The notes: generated from the letters alone by a model not told the origin. Positions 36,929 to 46,188 are shown, counted from the stretch's first letter. The stretch: DNA of 64,000 nucleotides from DAOSWM01 sp035380045 (GCA_035380045.1 DAOSWM010000013.1:1-64000), one strand, 5' to 3'. Numbers and translations: made by a program.

Positions 36929-38953
36929 CTAGTCCTTTGTTTCGTAGTTGTATTGCCACTCAGAAATGTTCTCGCCGTTTTTAAAGAAGTACACTGAACC
37001 GTTATCGTGTTCTACCTTTGAGTAAAATGTAACTACTCCGTTGCGGTTATAAACGGTTCTTTTAAGGGTAATCAAATTTAGTTCGATTATTTCATGGGTT
37101 CTATCAGCAGCATAACGCTTAGAAAGATCTTCAGGAGGTATGGTTACCCCTTTATCGGCACTTACAATTTGAGCCATCATCTGGCGTTTACGTTCCTCTG
37201 TTTGTTTTTTTAGCTCTTCTTGCTTTCGTATTCTCTCCTCCTCAATTTCCTTACGCAAGCGTTCCTCGTTTTCACGAATTCGTTCAACTTCTTTTTGAAG
37301 CCTTTCGGCTTCAAGCTTGCGTTCCTCCTCTTTCTTTGCGGCAGCAATATCGGCAGTACGACGTGCCTCCTCTTCGGCTTTTGCCTGTTCTTCAGCAATT
37401 TTCTTCAAAGCTTCTTCACGAGCAGTAGCTTCTGCAATGGCGCGGGCTTCAGCCTCTTTATGAAGACGTTCCTGCTCTGCGAGTTTTGCCTGTTCAGCGG
37501 CTATACGTTTTGCTTCCTCCTCCTGCTTGCGTTTTTCTGCTTCGAGCCTAACTCTTTCCTGTTCAGCCAAACGAGCTTCCTCTTCGGCTTTTTTCCTTGC
37601 TTCTTCAGCTATACGAATTTTTTCAGCCTCTTCCTTTCTTTTCTCCTCCTGTATCCTTCTCTCTTCTTCTTTCTTGGCGGCTTCAATATCAGCCAATCTT
37701 CGGGCATCCTCTTCAGCTTTCGCTTTCTCTTCAGCTAATTTTTTCAGAGCCTCTTCCCGGGCGGATTCTTCAGCAATTGCGCGTGCTTCAGCCTCTTTCC
37801 TAATTCTTTCCTGTTCTGCTAATCGGGCCTGTTCCTCGGCTTTTTTTCGAGCTTCTTCGGCTAGGCGAATTTTTTCTGCTTCCTGCTTTTTGCGCTCCTC
37901 CTCCTGCTTACGTTGTTCTTCTTTCAAACGTGCTATTTCCTCGGCTTTACGTTTTGCTTCTGCTTCAGCCCTAGCTTTTTCTTCTGCAATTTTTCTTTCG
38001 GCTTCTTCACGAGCTTTGGCTTCGGCAATTGCCCGAGCCTCGGCCTCTTTTTTCAGTCTTTCCTGTTCGGCAATACGTGCTTCTTCCTCGGCTTTTTTCT
38101 TTGCTGCCTCCTCTGCTAAACGTTTTTCTTTTTCAACCTTAATTCTCTCTTCTTCCTGTTTCCGTTTCTCTTCCTTTATTCTAGCCTCTTCTGCTGCTTT
38201 TCTTTGGGCTTCTTCTGCTGCTTTTTTCTTTTCTTCTTCGGCTTTTAAACGAGCTTCTTCACGGGCTTTTGCTTCGGCTTGAGCCCGCGCTTCAGCCTCT
38301 TTCCTTTGCCTTTCCTGCTCAGCTTTAAGTGCTTCTTGCGCAGCTAAACGTCGGGCTTCTTCAAGTTTACGCTGATTTTCTGCTTCTGCGGCAATTCGCG
38401 CTTGTTCCGCTGCGGCTTCTTGTTTTTTTGCTTCTTCAGCCTGTCTTTGCTCTTCCTGGGCTATTTTCTTTTCCTCTTCCTTTACTAACTTCTGAAATGA
38501 AGCGGAGTAATCAATATCGTAATCAAAAAATTGTGATTTGGTATCAAATCGAATTTTAGCAACTGGATTGTCATATACTTTAACAGCACCCTCATCCTCC
38601 TGAGGAACAAGTTCAACCTCAAAGTCGATTATTTCCTCCTGTTTACGAACAAAGTCGTTAGGAACGTTGGTATTAATGCTAATTTTCTTTGAAACGAAAT
38701 CGGCCTTCTCGAACGATAAGATATACTGAGTATTGTATTCTAGTCCAACCTCAAACCTACCGCCACGACTTACGGGTAATGTTTCAATAAGCTGGTTGTT
38801 TTTATACAAAAGAATTTTTGCTCCCTCGGTTCCACCTTTTTTAACTCTGAGCCTAACGTATGCCTGTAGCCGTTCCTGTCCGAAAGCAACATCGCTAACA
38901 GTGAACAGAATAGAAAAAAATCCAATAAATATGAGAAACCTCTTTAAAAACAT
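36929..38953 (-). CDS. Exported protein with very long charged helix and 84-residue repeats
   Basis: The ATG at 38953 gives 674 residues beginning MFLKRFLIFIGFF; an upstream in-frame TTG (38962) is less likely. A signal peptide ends near FGQ. Residues 28-120 form a beta-rich domain like carboxypeptidase-regulatory or PEGA modules (RLRVKKGGTEGAKILLYKNNQ). From about 155 to 590 the chain is nearly all Glu, Ala, Lys, Arg and Gln in heptads, a long coiled coil or single helix. It contains four copies of an 84-residue unit (12 heptads). The C-terminal 80 residues are folded and beta-rich (VYNRNGVVTFYSKVEHDNGSVYFFKNG). It probably spans part of the periplasm; the role is unknown. It is the first gene of a run leading to the oxidoreductase. 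Confidence 0.85.
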   Translation of the reverse strand: MFLKRFLIFIGFFSILFTVSDVAFGQERLQAYVRLRVKKGGTEGAKILLYKNNQLIETLPVSRGGRFEVGLEYNTQYILSFEKADFVSKKISINTNVPNDFVRKQEEIIDFEVELVPQEDEGAVKVYDNPVAKIRFDTKSQFFDYDIDYSASFQKLVKEEEKKIAQEEQRQAEEAKKQEAAAEQARIAAEAENQRKLEEARRLAAQEALKAEQERQRKEAEARAQAEAKAREEARLKAEEEKKKAAEEAQRKAAEEARIKEEKRKQEEERIKVEKEKRLAEEAAKKKAEEEARIAEQERLKKEAEARAIAEAKAREEAERKIAEEKARAEAEAKRKAEEIARLKEEQRKQEEERKKQEAEKIRLAEEARKKAEEQARLAEQERIRKEAEARAIAEESAREEALKKLAEEKAKAEEDARRLADIEAAKKEEERRIQEEKRKEEAEKIRIAEEARKKAEEEARLAEQERVRLEAEKRKQEEEAKRIAAEQAKLAEQERLHKEAEARAIAEATAREEALKKIAEEQAKAEEEARRTADIAAAKKEEERKLEAERLQKEVERIRENEERLRKEIEEERIRKQEELKKQTEERKRQMMAQIVSADKGVTIPPEDLSKRYAADRTHEIIELNLITLKRTVYNRNGVVTFYSKVEHDNGSVYFFKNGENISEWQYNYETKD
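37208..38302 (-). repeat. Four 252-bp repeat units coding the 84-residue helix repeat
   Basis: Units read on the minus strand at 38302-38051, 38050-37799, 37798-37547 and 37459-37208; an extra 87 bp (37546-37460) separates units 3 and 4. Each begins KEAEARA(I/Q)AE and ends AEQER. Units 2 and 3 are the most alike. Confidence 0.8.
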
Positions 38954-39000
38954 TGATAACAAAAGAGTTACATTAATATTATTATCTACTTATTGCTCTG

Positions 39001-39008
39001 CAAAAGTA
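39001..39008 (-). promoter_or_regulatory. -7 box for the coiled-coil gene
   Basis: TACTTTTG on the minus strand fully matches TAnnTTTG, 48 bp upstream of ATG 38953. No clear -33 TTTG is found at standard spacing. Confidence 0.5.
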
Positions 39009-39154
39009 GATTATAATCAATAAAATATTTACGAACAAACCCTAAAAAAGTTCCAAAACTATCATTCTGCTTCCAAAGAAAACAAGTTCAACCATTAGGG
39101 TTTCTTCTTTCACTGGTAAAGATATAACTTTTACTTAATAGTAAATATTATACT

Positions 39155-40270
39155 TTAAACCGTTTTCTTAAATTTTCCGATTGCAAGTGAAAACATTCCT
39201 ACTGCAAGAAATGTAATGGAAAGAAAATATGGAAGTATTTCTTTAAAATTGGCTCCTTTTAGAAGTACCATCCTGATTACCTTCATAAAATAGTAAAGAG
39301 GATTAATTAGGTTGAAATATTGTGCCCATTGGGGCATACTTTCTGCAGGTGTAAAAATTCCACTCATTAGCACGAAAACAATCATAAAGAAGAATGCCAT
39401 AAACATTACTTGCTGTTGCGAAGAAGCAGAAGATGAAAGAAATAATCCTACACTTAGCGCAAAAACTAAATATACTGCCGCAAATCCGAATAAAAGGAAC
39501 AAACTTCCTTCTATTGGAATATTAAATATCAACCTTCCAATAAATAGTCCGAATGCTAACTCAACAAGTCCAATAACCCAAAATGGAACTAATTTCCCAA
39601 TAATGAAATGGTGTTTCCTAATTGGTGTTACATTTATTTGCTCTATGGTTCCCATCTCCTTTTCCCTTACAAGATTTATTGCAGTTAAAAACATTCCAAT
39701 AATCGTAACAAGAATTGCTAATATTCCGGGAACCATAAAATGAGAATAGTTGATTTCCTGATTATACCAATATCGTGGAACAACATTTATTTGCGGAATT
39801 TTAAAATTTTCTGCATGAACCGATTTTGATAAATCACCTTGGATTGTCTTTAAAAGGATACTACTTGTGTAAGCATTGGTTAATCCTGCCACCGACCCAT
39901 TTATTGAATTTATAAGTAGTTGAACTGAAGGCTTCTGGTTATTCCGAAGATTGCTTTCAAATTTATTTGGAATTATCAAAGCCGCATCGGCTTTATTTTG
40001 GTGAATTAGGTTAATTGCATTGTCAACTGATTGCTCTGTAGGAATAATTGTATAAAATGGAGAACCTTCGATATGCGAAATAATTTCGCGAGAAATAGCA
40101 GAGTGATCATTATCAACAATTGCAATATTAACATTCTTCATCTCAAAAGTTGCTGCATTTACTAGCACTAGCAGTTGAACTATCGGTACTACGAAAATGA
40201 TTGGAAGCATCGTTTTATTCCTAAAAACCTGAATAAATTCCTTCTGTAGCAAAAAAAGTATTTTCCTCAT
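39155..40270 (-). CDS. ABC-2 permease, YbhR-like
   Basis: The 371-residue permease has one N-terminal membrane helix (about 18-40), a large periplasmic domain (about 42-170), and five C-terminal helices. The coupling segment VREKEMGTIEQINVTPI is the standard ABC-2 motif. It pairs with the other permease just upstream to form the membrane part of a YbhGFSR-type exporter. It is the last gene of the operon, 58 bp after its partner. A weak 6-bp hairpin lies downstream at 39130-39145. Confidence 0.9.
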   Translation of the reverse strand: MRKILFLLQKEFIQVFRNKTMLPIIFVVPIVQLLVLVNAATFEMKNVNIAIVDNDHSAISREIISHIEGSPFYTIIPTEQSVDNAINLIHQNKADAALIIPNKFESNLRNNQKPSVQLLINSINGSVAGLTNAYTSSILLKTIQGDLSKSVHAENFKIPQINVVPRYWYNQEINYSHFMVPGILAILVTIIGMFLTAINLVREKEMGTIEQINVTPIRKHHFIIGKLVPFWVIGLVELAFGLFIGRLIFNIPIEGSLFLLFGFAAVYLVFALSVGLFLSSSASSQQQVMFMAFFFMIVFVLMSGIFTPAESMPQWAQYFNLINPLYYFMKVIRMVLLKGANFKEILPYFLSITFLAVGMFSLAIGKFKKTV

Positions 40271-40328
40271 TTCAGTTTCACTTAAATAAATTTTCTAAAA
40301 AATCATCCTCATAAAGCAGTTTTGAATA

Positions 40329-41438
40329 CTACTCCAATCGTACTTTGAACTTTTTAATACTAATGACAATGAATAAAATTGACATAGAAAACATAATCAG
40401 CATCTCCTTCCAAACAAATAATATTCCTTCACCCTTGAGCATAATTGTTTTTATTGCCGAAATAAACCAGCGTGGTGGCATTATTACACTTAACCATTGG
40501 AGAATTTTGGGCATATTTTCAATAGGGAAAATAAATCCAGATAGAAGAATTGTCGGCAAGAGTAACCCAACCATAGAAATAAACATGGCAATTTGCTGCG
40601 TTTTTACTGCTGTAGAAATAAGAATTCCCAGAGATAACGCAAGAAGAATAAAAATAAAGCAAACTCCAATAAGCAAACCCAAACTTCCCCTCATTGGCAA
40701 TCCGAATACAGTATATCCCATTAGCAGAATTACCAGTGAATTAGTAAATGCCAAGCCAACATATGGAAGCACTTTCCCAAGAATAATTTGCGTTGGACGC
40801 AAAGGAGAAACCAGAAGTATTTCCATTGTACCAAGTTCCTTTTCCCTTGCAATGGAAATTGATGTCATCATTGCAGTTATAAGCATCAGAATAAGCGCCA
40901 TTGTTCCCGGAACAAACATGAAAACTGATTTCATATCCTGATTGTAAAGCATCCTTACTCTGATATCAAAGGGAGTTGTTGACTGTCCGGAAATACCTTT
41001 TTGAACCGCAAAATCGTTAACAATTGCTGTTGCGTAGTTTACCAGTAAAGTTGCTGTATTGGGGTCAGAAGCATCTGTAATTAGCTGAACCGATGAAATT
41101 CCTTCCTTGAAAAACTTTTGCGCAAAATCCGGTTGGTATGCAACAACCATCCTAACCTTTCCGCTTCGTAGCGCAGGCTCAATCTCCTGCTGGGAATTTA
41201 AAATCATTTCAGGAATGAAATAACCCGATGAAGTTAGCTTTGTTGTTAATTCCATCGAAAGATAATCGCCTGAGGGATTGTAAATACCAATTTTTGCATC
41301 CTTTATTTCGTTAGAAATAACATACCCAAAAATTAACAATTGCAAAATTGGCATCCCAAAAATGATGAGCAGGGTTCTTTTGTCCCTGAATATATGTCGA
41401 AACTCCTTGACTGCAAAGTTTATAAATCGACTTTTCAT
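40329..41438 (-). CDS. ABC-2 permease, YbhS-like
   Basis: The 369-residue permease has the same layout as its neighbour: N-terminal helix (about 22-42), periplasmic domain (45-175) and five helices at the end, with the motif AREKELGTMEILLVSPLRP. The two permeases are clearly related but diverged, as expected for YbhS and YbhR. It lies 12 bp after the second ATPase gene. Confidence 0.9.
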   Translation of the reverse strand: MKSRFINFAVKEFRHIFRDKRTLLIIFGMPILQLLIFGYVISNEIKDAKIGIYNPSGDYLSMELTTKLTSSGYFIPEMILNSQQEIEPALRSGKVRMVVAYQPDFAQKFFKEGISSVQLITDASDPNTATLLVNYATAIVNDFAVQKGISGQSTTPFDIRVRMLYNQDMKSVFMFVPGTMALILMLITAMMTSISIAREKELGTMEILLVSPLRPTQIILGKVLPYVGLAFTNSLVILLMGYTVFGLPMRGSLGLLIGVCFIFILLALSLGILISTAVKTQQIAMFISMVGLLLPTILLSGFIFPIENMPKILQWLSVIMPPRWFISAIKTIMLKGEGILFVWKEMLIMFSMSILFIVISIKKFKVRLE

Positions 41439-41450
41439 TCTATCAATATT

Positions 41451-42194
41451 TTAATTGTTAACTTTTTTCCTTGCCAACTTCACAAAAACTTCGTCCATAG
41501 TTGCAGAATCAAATTTGCTTTTGAGATTCTGCGGTGTGTCCAGCGCTTCAATTACTCCATCAACCAGAATACAAACCTCATCGCAGTATTCTGCCTCGTC
41601 CATGTAGTGAGTTGTAACAAAAACCGTTGTTCCGCTTTTGGCAACGTTGTAAATCATCTCCCAAAATTTTCTACGGGTAATTGGATCAACTCCGCCAGTT
41701 GGTTCATCGAGAAATACAATTTTGGGATTATGAACCATTGCAACCGAAAATGCCAAACGTTGCTTCCAGCCAAGCGGCAAGGCAGAAATAAGCCAATCGG
41801 CTTGCTCATGCATATCAAGCGAATCAAGCAGCTGAGCAGTTCTGGTTTTTATCTGTTTTGACGATAATCCGTAAATCCCTCCAAAAAGCCGGATATTTTC
41901 CTTTACTGTCAAATCCTCATACAGCGAAAAGCGCTGGCTCATGTAGCCAATATTCGATTTTATTTTATTGCGCTGTGTGTATCCATCGAAACCGGCAACT
42001 TTTATTTCGCCCGAAGTTGGTTCGAGCAGACCGCAAAGAATCCTGATTGCCGTGGTTTTTCCGGCTCCATTTGCACCTAAAAATCCAAAAATTTCTCCTT
42101 TTTTTACGTCGAAAGTCAACCTGTCATTCGCAGTAAAACCACCAAACTTTTTGACTAAATCCTTAACTTCTATTACATTTTCTGATGAAATCAT
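41451..42194 (-). CDS. ABC ATPase, matches C-terminal half of YbhF
   Basis: The ATG at 42194 gives 247 residues; a TTG nine bases earlier is possible but less likely. Walker A is GANGAGKTT and Walker B IVFLDEPTGGVDP. The signature motif is LPLGWKQRLAF instead of LSGGQ; this LPLG variant is what I recall for the C-terminal half of the fused YbhF/RbbA-type ATPases. It would pair with the preceding ATPase, which has a normal signature, to form a heterodimer with unequal sites. It lies 10 bp after that gene. Confidence 0.9.
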   Translation of the reverse strand: MISSENVIEVKDLVKKFGGFTANDRLTFDVKKGEIFGFLGANGAGKTTAIRILCGLLEPTSGEIKVAGFDGYTQRNKIKSNIGYMSQRFSLYEDLTVKENIRLFGGIYGLSSKQIKTRTAQLLDSLDMHEQADWLISALPLGWKQRLAFSVAMVHNPKIVFLDEPTGGVDPITRRKFWEMIYNVAKSGTTVFVTTHYMDEAEYCDEVCILVDGVIEALDTPQNLKSKFDSATMDEVFVKLARKKVNN

Positions 42195-42204
42195 AACTAA
42201 CAAA

Positions 42205-43125
42205 TTAGTTGTTATCCTCTTTCCCCATTAGTAGCATAAATGAATCTTCAACTGTTGCAGTTATTAGTTCACTTTCTGCATTGACAAATCCGGCTGTTTC
42301 AAGAATATTGTTTAACTCATCTTTTTGCAGCGTGTTTTTTATTACCGATAAATGAATTTCCTGCCCAAACAGGAATGCACTCTGAGCAAAATCTTTTGTC
42401 CTTAAAAAGTTCAGCAACTTGTACGAATCGGGATGCTTTACGCTGAAAATATCGTTTTGATATTTCTCTACCAGCGATTTTGGTGTATCCTTCCCCAAAA
42501 CAATTCCATTCTGCATTAGTGCAATCGAATCGCAAAGCGATGCTTCATCCATGTATGCTGTTGATACAAGAATTGTAATTCCTTCACTTTTAAGTTTTCG
42601 TAACATTTCCCAGAATTCACGTCGCGATACGGCGTCAACTCCGGTAGTTGGCTCATCCAGAAGTAACAGTTTCGGTTTGTGGATTAACGCGCAACTTAGC
42701 GCAAGTTTCTGCTTCATTCCTCCAGAAAGTTTTCCTGCCGGACGATCACGAAAAGGTTCTAAGTGCTCGTAAATATCCTGAATCAGGTAATAGTTTTCCT
42801 TGATTGTTGTTCCGAACACTCCTGCAAAAAATTCTAAATTTTCCTGAACAGTTAAATCTGAGTAAAGTGAAAACCTTCCGGGCATATAACCAACAATACT
42901 TCTTATTTTTCGATATTCCTTAGTGCTGTCCAGTCCGAATACTTCTGCTGTACCCGAATCGGGCAGAATAAGTGAAGTAATAATTCTCATTAATGTTGTT
43001 TTCCCTGCACCATCGGGCCCAATAAGCCCGAAAAGTTCTCCATCGTTTACAGCTAGCGAAAGGTTATTTAGCGCTTTCACTTTCCCATATGTTTTTGAGA
43101 GTTCGGAAATATTTATTGGTATCAT
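42205..43125 (-). CDS. ABC ATPase, matches N-terminal half of YbhF
   Basis: The 306-residue ATPase has Walker A GPDGAGKTT, signature LSGGMKQKL and Walker B LLLLDEPTTGVDAV, followed by a C-terminal extension (about 225-306) ending TATVEDSFMLLMG. In E. coli YbhF, two such domains are in one chain; here they are separate neighbouring genes. It energises export by the two permeases downstream. Confidence 0.92.
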   Translation of the reverse strand: MIPINISELSKTYGKVKALNNLSLAVNDGELFGLIGPDGAGKTTLMRIITSLILPDSGTAEVFGLDSTKEYRKIRSIVGYMPGRFSLYSDLTVQENLEFFAGVFGTTIKENYYLIQDIYEHLEPFRDRPAGKLSGGMKQKLALSCALIHKPKLLLLDEPTTGVDAVSRREFWEMLRKLKSEGITILVSTAYMDEASLCDSIALMQNGIVLGKDTPKSLVEKYQNDIFSVKHPDSYKLLNFLRTKDFAQSAFLFGQEIHLSVIKNTLQKDELNNILETAGFVNAESELITATVEDSFMLLMGKEDNN

Positions 43126-43185
43126 GAAACTAATTTTTCAAGATTCTTAATTTGTTACAAACAGCAAATCAACCTAGTAGCGTAA

Positions 43186-44088
43186 TTATTCTACAACTTG
43201 TTTCTTAAGAAAAACCTCTCCCGGCATTCCGATTTTCAAATCGCCATCATTCTTAACTTTCACTTTTACAGCGTAAACCATTTTAACTCGTTCATCGCGG
43301 GTTTGAATGATTTTTGGAGTAAACTCTGCACTCGACGAAACCCAGGAAACAGTTCCTTCCTTCTCTAAAAGTTCTCCATTTTCACCATCAACAAAAACGT
43401 TCATCTTCTCACCTATCGCAAAGCTTGAAAGCTGATCGCCAGTTACAAAAACTTTCAGGTACAGAAAATCCATATTTGCAATCTTGTACAAAGGTTTCCC
43501 CATTGCAACAATCTCGCCTTGCTGTGCAAATCGAACCAGAACAGTTCCTGCAACCGGATTTACAACCCTGCATCGTTGCAGCTGATCGTCAATTTGAACA
43601 AGCTGAGTTTTGAGAACATCAATCTCTGCAACAACCGATTTGCGTTGTGTTTCAATTGCATCAATCTGTTTGTTAGCCAAGCTGATTCTTCCTTCTACAT
43701 CATCCAACTGTTTTTGGGTTGCCGCTCCATCTGCAAGCATATTTTTGAATCGCTCATGATCAACTTCCAAAATCCTAATCTGCTCGCGCTGAACATCTGC
43801 TTGGGCAACAATATTTGGGAGTCGCGATGCAGCAGCATTAATTTGCGCAGCAACCTGCTTGCGTTTCAGAACAATCTGTGATGTGTCCACCAATCCCACA
43901 ATAACTCCTTCCTTTAAACTTTCTCCTTCATCAACTGAAAAGTTTAGTAATCGCCCTGTTGCTTCGGACGAAACGGTTACCTCATCGGTTTCAAAATTTC
44001 CGTAAGCATCGGCTTTTTCGCCATTACCATTGCACGATACAATTGCTACAGCCAAAGCTGAAATGAAAAACATTGATTTAATTTTCAT
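43186..44088 (-). CDS. HlyD/YbhG-type membrane fusion lipoprotein
   Basis: The ATG at 44088 gives 300 residues with a lipoprotein signal ending IVSC (Cys19). The remaining chain follows the periplasmic adaptor plan: a beta-barrel and lipoyl half (VSSEATGRLLNFSVDEGESLKEG), a long helical hairpin (about 75-175), the second lipoyl half (RVVNPVAGTVLVRFAQQGEIV) and a final beta domain (LKIGMPGEVFLKK). It should link the ABC-2 permeases to the TolC-like channel. It lies 22 bp after the TolC gene and 60 bp before the first ATPase. Confidence 0.92.
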   Translation of the reverse strand: MKIKSMFFISALAVAIVSCNGNGEKADAYGNFETDEVTVSSEATGRLLNFSVDEGESLKEGVIVGLVDTSQIVLKRKQVAAQINAAASRLPNIVAQADVQREQIRILEVDHERFKNMLADGAATQKQLDDVEGRISLANKQIDAIETQRKSVVAEIDVLKTQLVQIDDQLQRCRVVNPVAGTVLVRFAQQGEIVAMGKPLYKIANMDFLYLKVFVTGDQLSSFAIGEKMNVFVDGENGELLEKEGTVSWVSSSAEFTPKIIQTRDERVKMVYAVKVKVKNDGDLKIGMPGEVFLKKQVVE

Positions 44089-44109
44089 GACTGTCAATAT
44101 TTAAAATAT

Positions 44110-45387
44110 TTACTGGTTTAAATTCTTTCCCATTAAAAAGTAAAGTTTCGTTTTTTCCTTATCGAGAAGCACTTTCCTGTACTCCATATCAAGAGATGCG
44201 CGCGCTGCAGAGTTAAAATCACTCAAGTATTCTGATGATGATATTACTCCGTTATCAAGCTTTGAAGAACTCTTCTCCTTTACTGTATTTAGCAGGGAAA
44301 CAATTTCTTCATCTTTCTCAAGTTGCTGATTTAAAGTATGGATATCGTTTAAGCAACTTTCAATTTGTGAATTTACAGCATCGCAAAACGATTCTTTCCT
44401 TCTATTTACAATGCTTTTCTGAATCATTAACTGCTGTTTTTCACGCTTGGTTGAGTTCCAATCCCAGATATTCCATGAAAGTTTTGCTCCTGCAAGTACG
44501 TATGTATTCCAATCGTTACTTAACATATTTAATCCGGGTTTTCCGTAACCAGCGCTCACAAAAGCGCCAAGTGTTGGCATTCGTTTTTTTGAAGTTAAAT
44601 CCGACATTGAGTCGAACACTTTTTTCTGAAGTTCGAACGATTCCAACTCCGGGCGAAATAGTGTAACCTCGCTTTCATTGCTTAATCCCGATAATATAAA
44701 TTCAGGATTCTCAGCAAGATCAGCACCCGTAAACGTTTCTATCATAGAAATTAGCGAAGCTTTTTTTGATGGAATTTCCAGCATTTTCTGTTCGAGCCGA
44801 ACAATCTCCGCTTGTATTGAGAGCATATTTGATTCGAGAATAACTCCCTGGCGAACTCCCGACTGAATAGATTCCAACCTCGACTGCAACTCATCCTTCA
44901 TCAACTTTAGTTGATTACTACTGATATCCAAGAGAATAACAGCGTAAAACGCATCGTTTATCTTTTCTCTCAGGGAGTAAATCTCATTTTTAACTACTGA
45001 TTTTTCAGCAAGATTTTGTGATTCTGCCAAGCCTTTTCTAGCTTTCGTTGCGCCTCCATCCCAAATTACCTGCGTTGCATCAATTGTAAGTTTATACTGA
45101 TCAGCATCGGGACTAGGAATTGATATTCCGGGAAAAGGAATGTTAATCTCAATCACCTCCGATTGCCAGGTTGCCGTTGCATTAAAATCCAACTTTGGAT
45201 ACCAAATCGTACTCATGTTCCTAGTCTGAATTGCTAGCGACGAATCCATTGCAGGCATAATTCCAGCAATTGGATGGTTTTGCTCTAATGCCTCGTAAAG
45301 CATAGACAGGCTTACCTGTTTTGATGTTTGCGAATTACAAACCGAAACAACAAAAATTAGCATAAATAACAACTGTAAACGTCTCAT
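44110..45387 (-). CDS. TolC-like outer-membrane efflux protein
   Basis: The 425-residue protein has a signal peptide (MRRLQLLFMLIFVVSVCNSQ) and the two-fold repeated, helix-rich plan of the outer membrane factor family, with long helices (for example LMKDELQSRLESIQSGVRQGVI) and SAGYGKPGLN in the second half. It forms the exit duct of the exporter whose other parts follow in the operon. It begins 21 bp after the TetR gene. Confidence 0.92.
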   Translation of the reverse strand: MRRLQLLFMLIFVVSVCNSQTSKQVSLSMLYEALEQNHPIAGIMPAMDSSLAIQTRNMSTIWYPKLDFNATATWQSEVIEINIPFPGISIPSPDADQYKLTIDATQVIWDGGATKARKGLAESQNLAEKSVVKNEIYSLREKINDAFYAVILLDISSNQLKLMKDELQSRLESIQSGVRQGVILESNMLSIQAEIVRLEQKMLEIPSKKASLISMIETFTGADLAENPEFILSGLSNESEVTLFRPELESFELQKKVFDSMSDLTSKKRMPTLGAFVSAGYGKPGLNMLSNDWNTYVLAGAKLSWNIWDWNSTKREKQQLMIQKSIVNRRKESFCDAVNSQIESCLNDIHTLNQQLEKDEEIVSLLNTVKEKSSSKLDNGVISSSEYLSDFNSAARASLDMEYRKVLLDKEKTKLYFLMGKNLNQ

Positions 45388-45408
45388 TTCTTTTAATTTA
45401 TTTAAAAT

Positions 45409-46032
45409 CTACTTTTCTTTTTTTGGTAAAGAGGTCATTATCAAATCAACAACAACCTTTTTCCTTTCATTTAGGAAGTTTTCGTATGCTTTCTTGTCTC
45501 CCTCAAAAATTATCTTTTCAAGTAAAGGTCTTCCAACAAAAGGGAAAATACTTAGTGAAATAATATTTACTATTAAGTGCTTTGCCTGATTAAAACTCAC
45601 GCCTGCTTCTTTGGCAACAATCTCCTTAATTACATATTGTATCCGTTGAGTCTCTAGCCCAGCTTCGTCAAAAAAAACTGAAAGCTTTTCTGGATTTTTG
45701 TTTAGCTCTCCAATTATAAAAGCAGGAATAAATGGGTTTTCCAGAATGAGTTTTAAATAATTTTCAACGAATGCTTCAATTTTATCTTTAAAATTCAAAT
45801 TTTCAGAAGCCATCATTGCAAATACTTTGGGAAAAAACTTTGTTAAAGCTTCCTTAAACACCATTTGAAATAGCTTCTCCTTGCTTCGAAAGTAGTAGTG
45901 CAGCAACGCTTTGTTTATCCCTGCTTCATCAGCAATCTCCTGCATTCGGGCTCCATCTAAACCTTTTAGAATAAAAACTTTTCTTGCGGCTACCAATATA
46001 GCCTTTTCTGTATCTAACTTTTCATCAACCAT
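45409..46032 (-). CDS. TetR-family repressor of the efflux operon
   Basis: The 207-residue regulator has the TetR helix-turn-helix in residues 12-58 (ILVAARKVFILKGLDGARMQEIADEAGINKALLHYYFRSKEKLF) and an all-helical ligand domain after it. It is the first gene of the operon TetR-TolC-HlyD-ATPase-ATPase-permease-permease, the order of the E. coli cecR-ybhGFSR locus with a TolC gene added. Two TTAACCATATGGTTAA-type palindromes flank the promoter upstream, so it very likely controls its own operon. The inducing compound is unknown. Confidence 0.93.
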   Translation of the reverse strand: MVDEKLDTEKAILVAARKVFILKGLDGARMQEIADEAGINKALLHYYFRSKEKLFQMVFKEALTKFFPKVFAMMASENLNFKDKIEAFVENYLKLILENPFIPAFIIGELNKNPEKLSVFFDEAGLETQRIQYVIKEIVAKEAGVSFNQAKHLIVNIISLSIFPFVGRPLLEKIIFEGDKKAYENFLNERKKVVVDLIMTSLPKKEK

Positions 46033-46049
46033 TTGTGTTTATTTTTAAT

Positions 46050-46140
46050 TTAACCATATGGTTAAAATGTTTGGGCAAATATACAAAACAAAAAACAGCA
46101 AATGCAAATAATTAACCATTTAATTTAACTATATGGTTAA
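46050..46140 (-). promoter_or_regulatory. TetR operators bracketing the efflux-operon promoter
   Basis: A perfect 16-bp palindrome TTAACCATATGGTTAA lies at 46050-46065 and a copy with one change (TTAACTATATGGTTAA) at 46125-46140. Between them on the minus strand are TATATTTG (46076-46083, full -7 match) and TTTG (46105-46108) at a 21-bp spacing. A further half site ATTAACCAT lies at 46111-46119. Confidence 0.8.
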
Positions 46141-46149
46141 TTATTTTAT

Positions 46150-46179
46150 AAAAAAAGAGGTTACGAATTGTAACCTCTT
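46150..46179 (-). terminator. Terminator of the DUF5684-like gene
   Basis: A perfect 9-bp stem AGAGGTTAC / GTAACCTCT with a 5-nt loop is followed on the minus strand by seven T. It lies 10 bp after the stop of the small membrane protein gene and insulates it from the TetR operon. Confidence 0.85.
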
Positions 46180-46188
46180 GTATGTCAA

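Noticed and set aside
37527..38282. Long plus-strand open frame rich in Ser, Ala, Phe opposite the coiled-coil gene
   Set aside because: It is the antisense shadow of Glu/Ala/Lys/Arg-rich codons in the helix repeat.
39130..39145. Hairpin TTTACT-TAAT-AGTAAA after the efflux operon
   Set aside because: The 6-bp stem is AT-only and lacks a T run on the minus strand, so I did not call a terminator.
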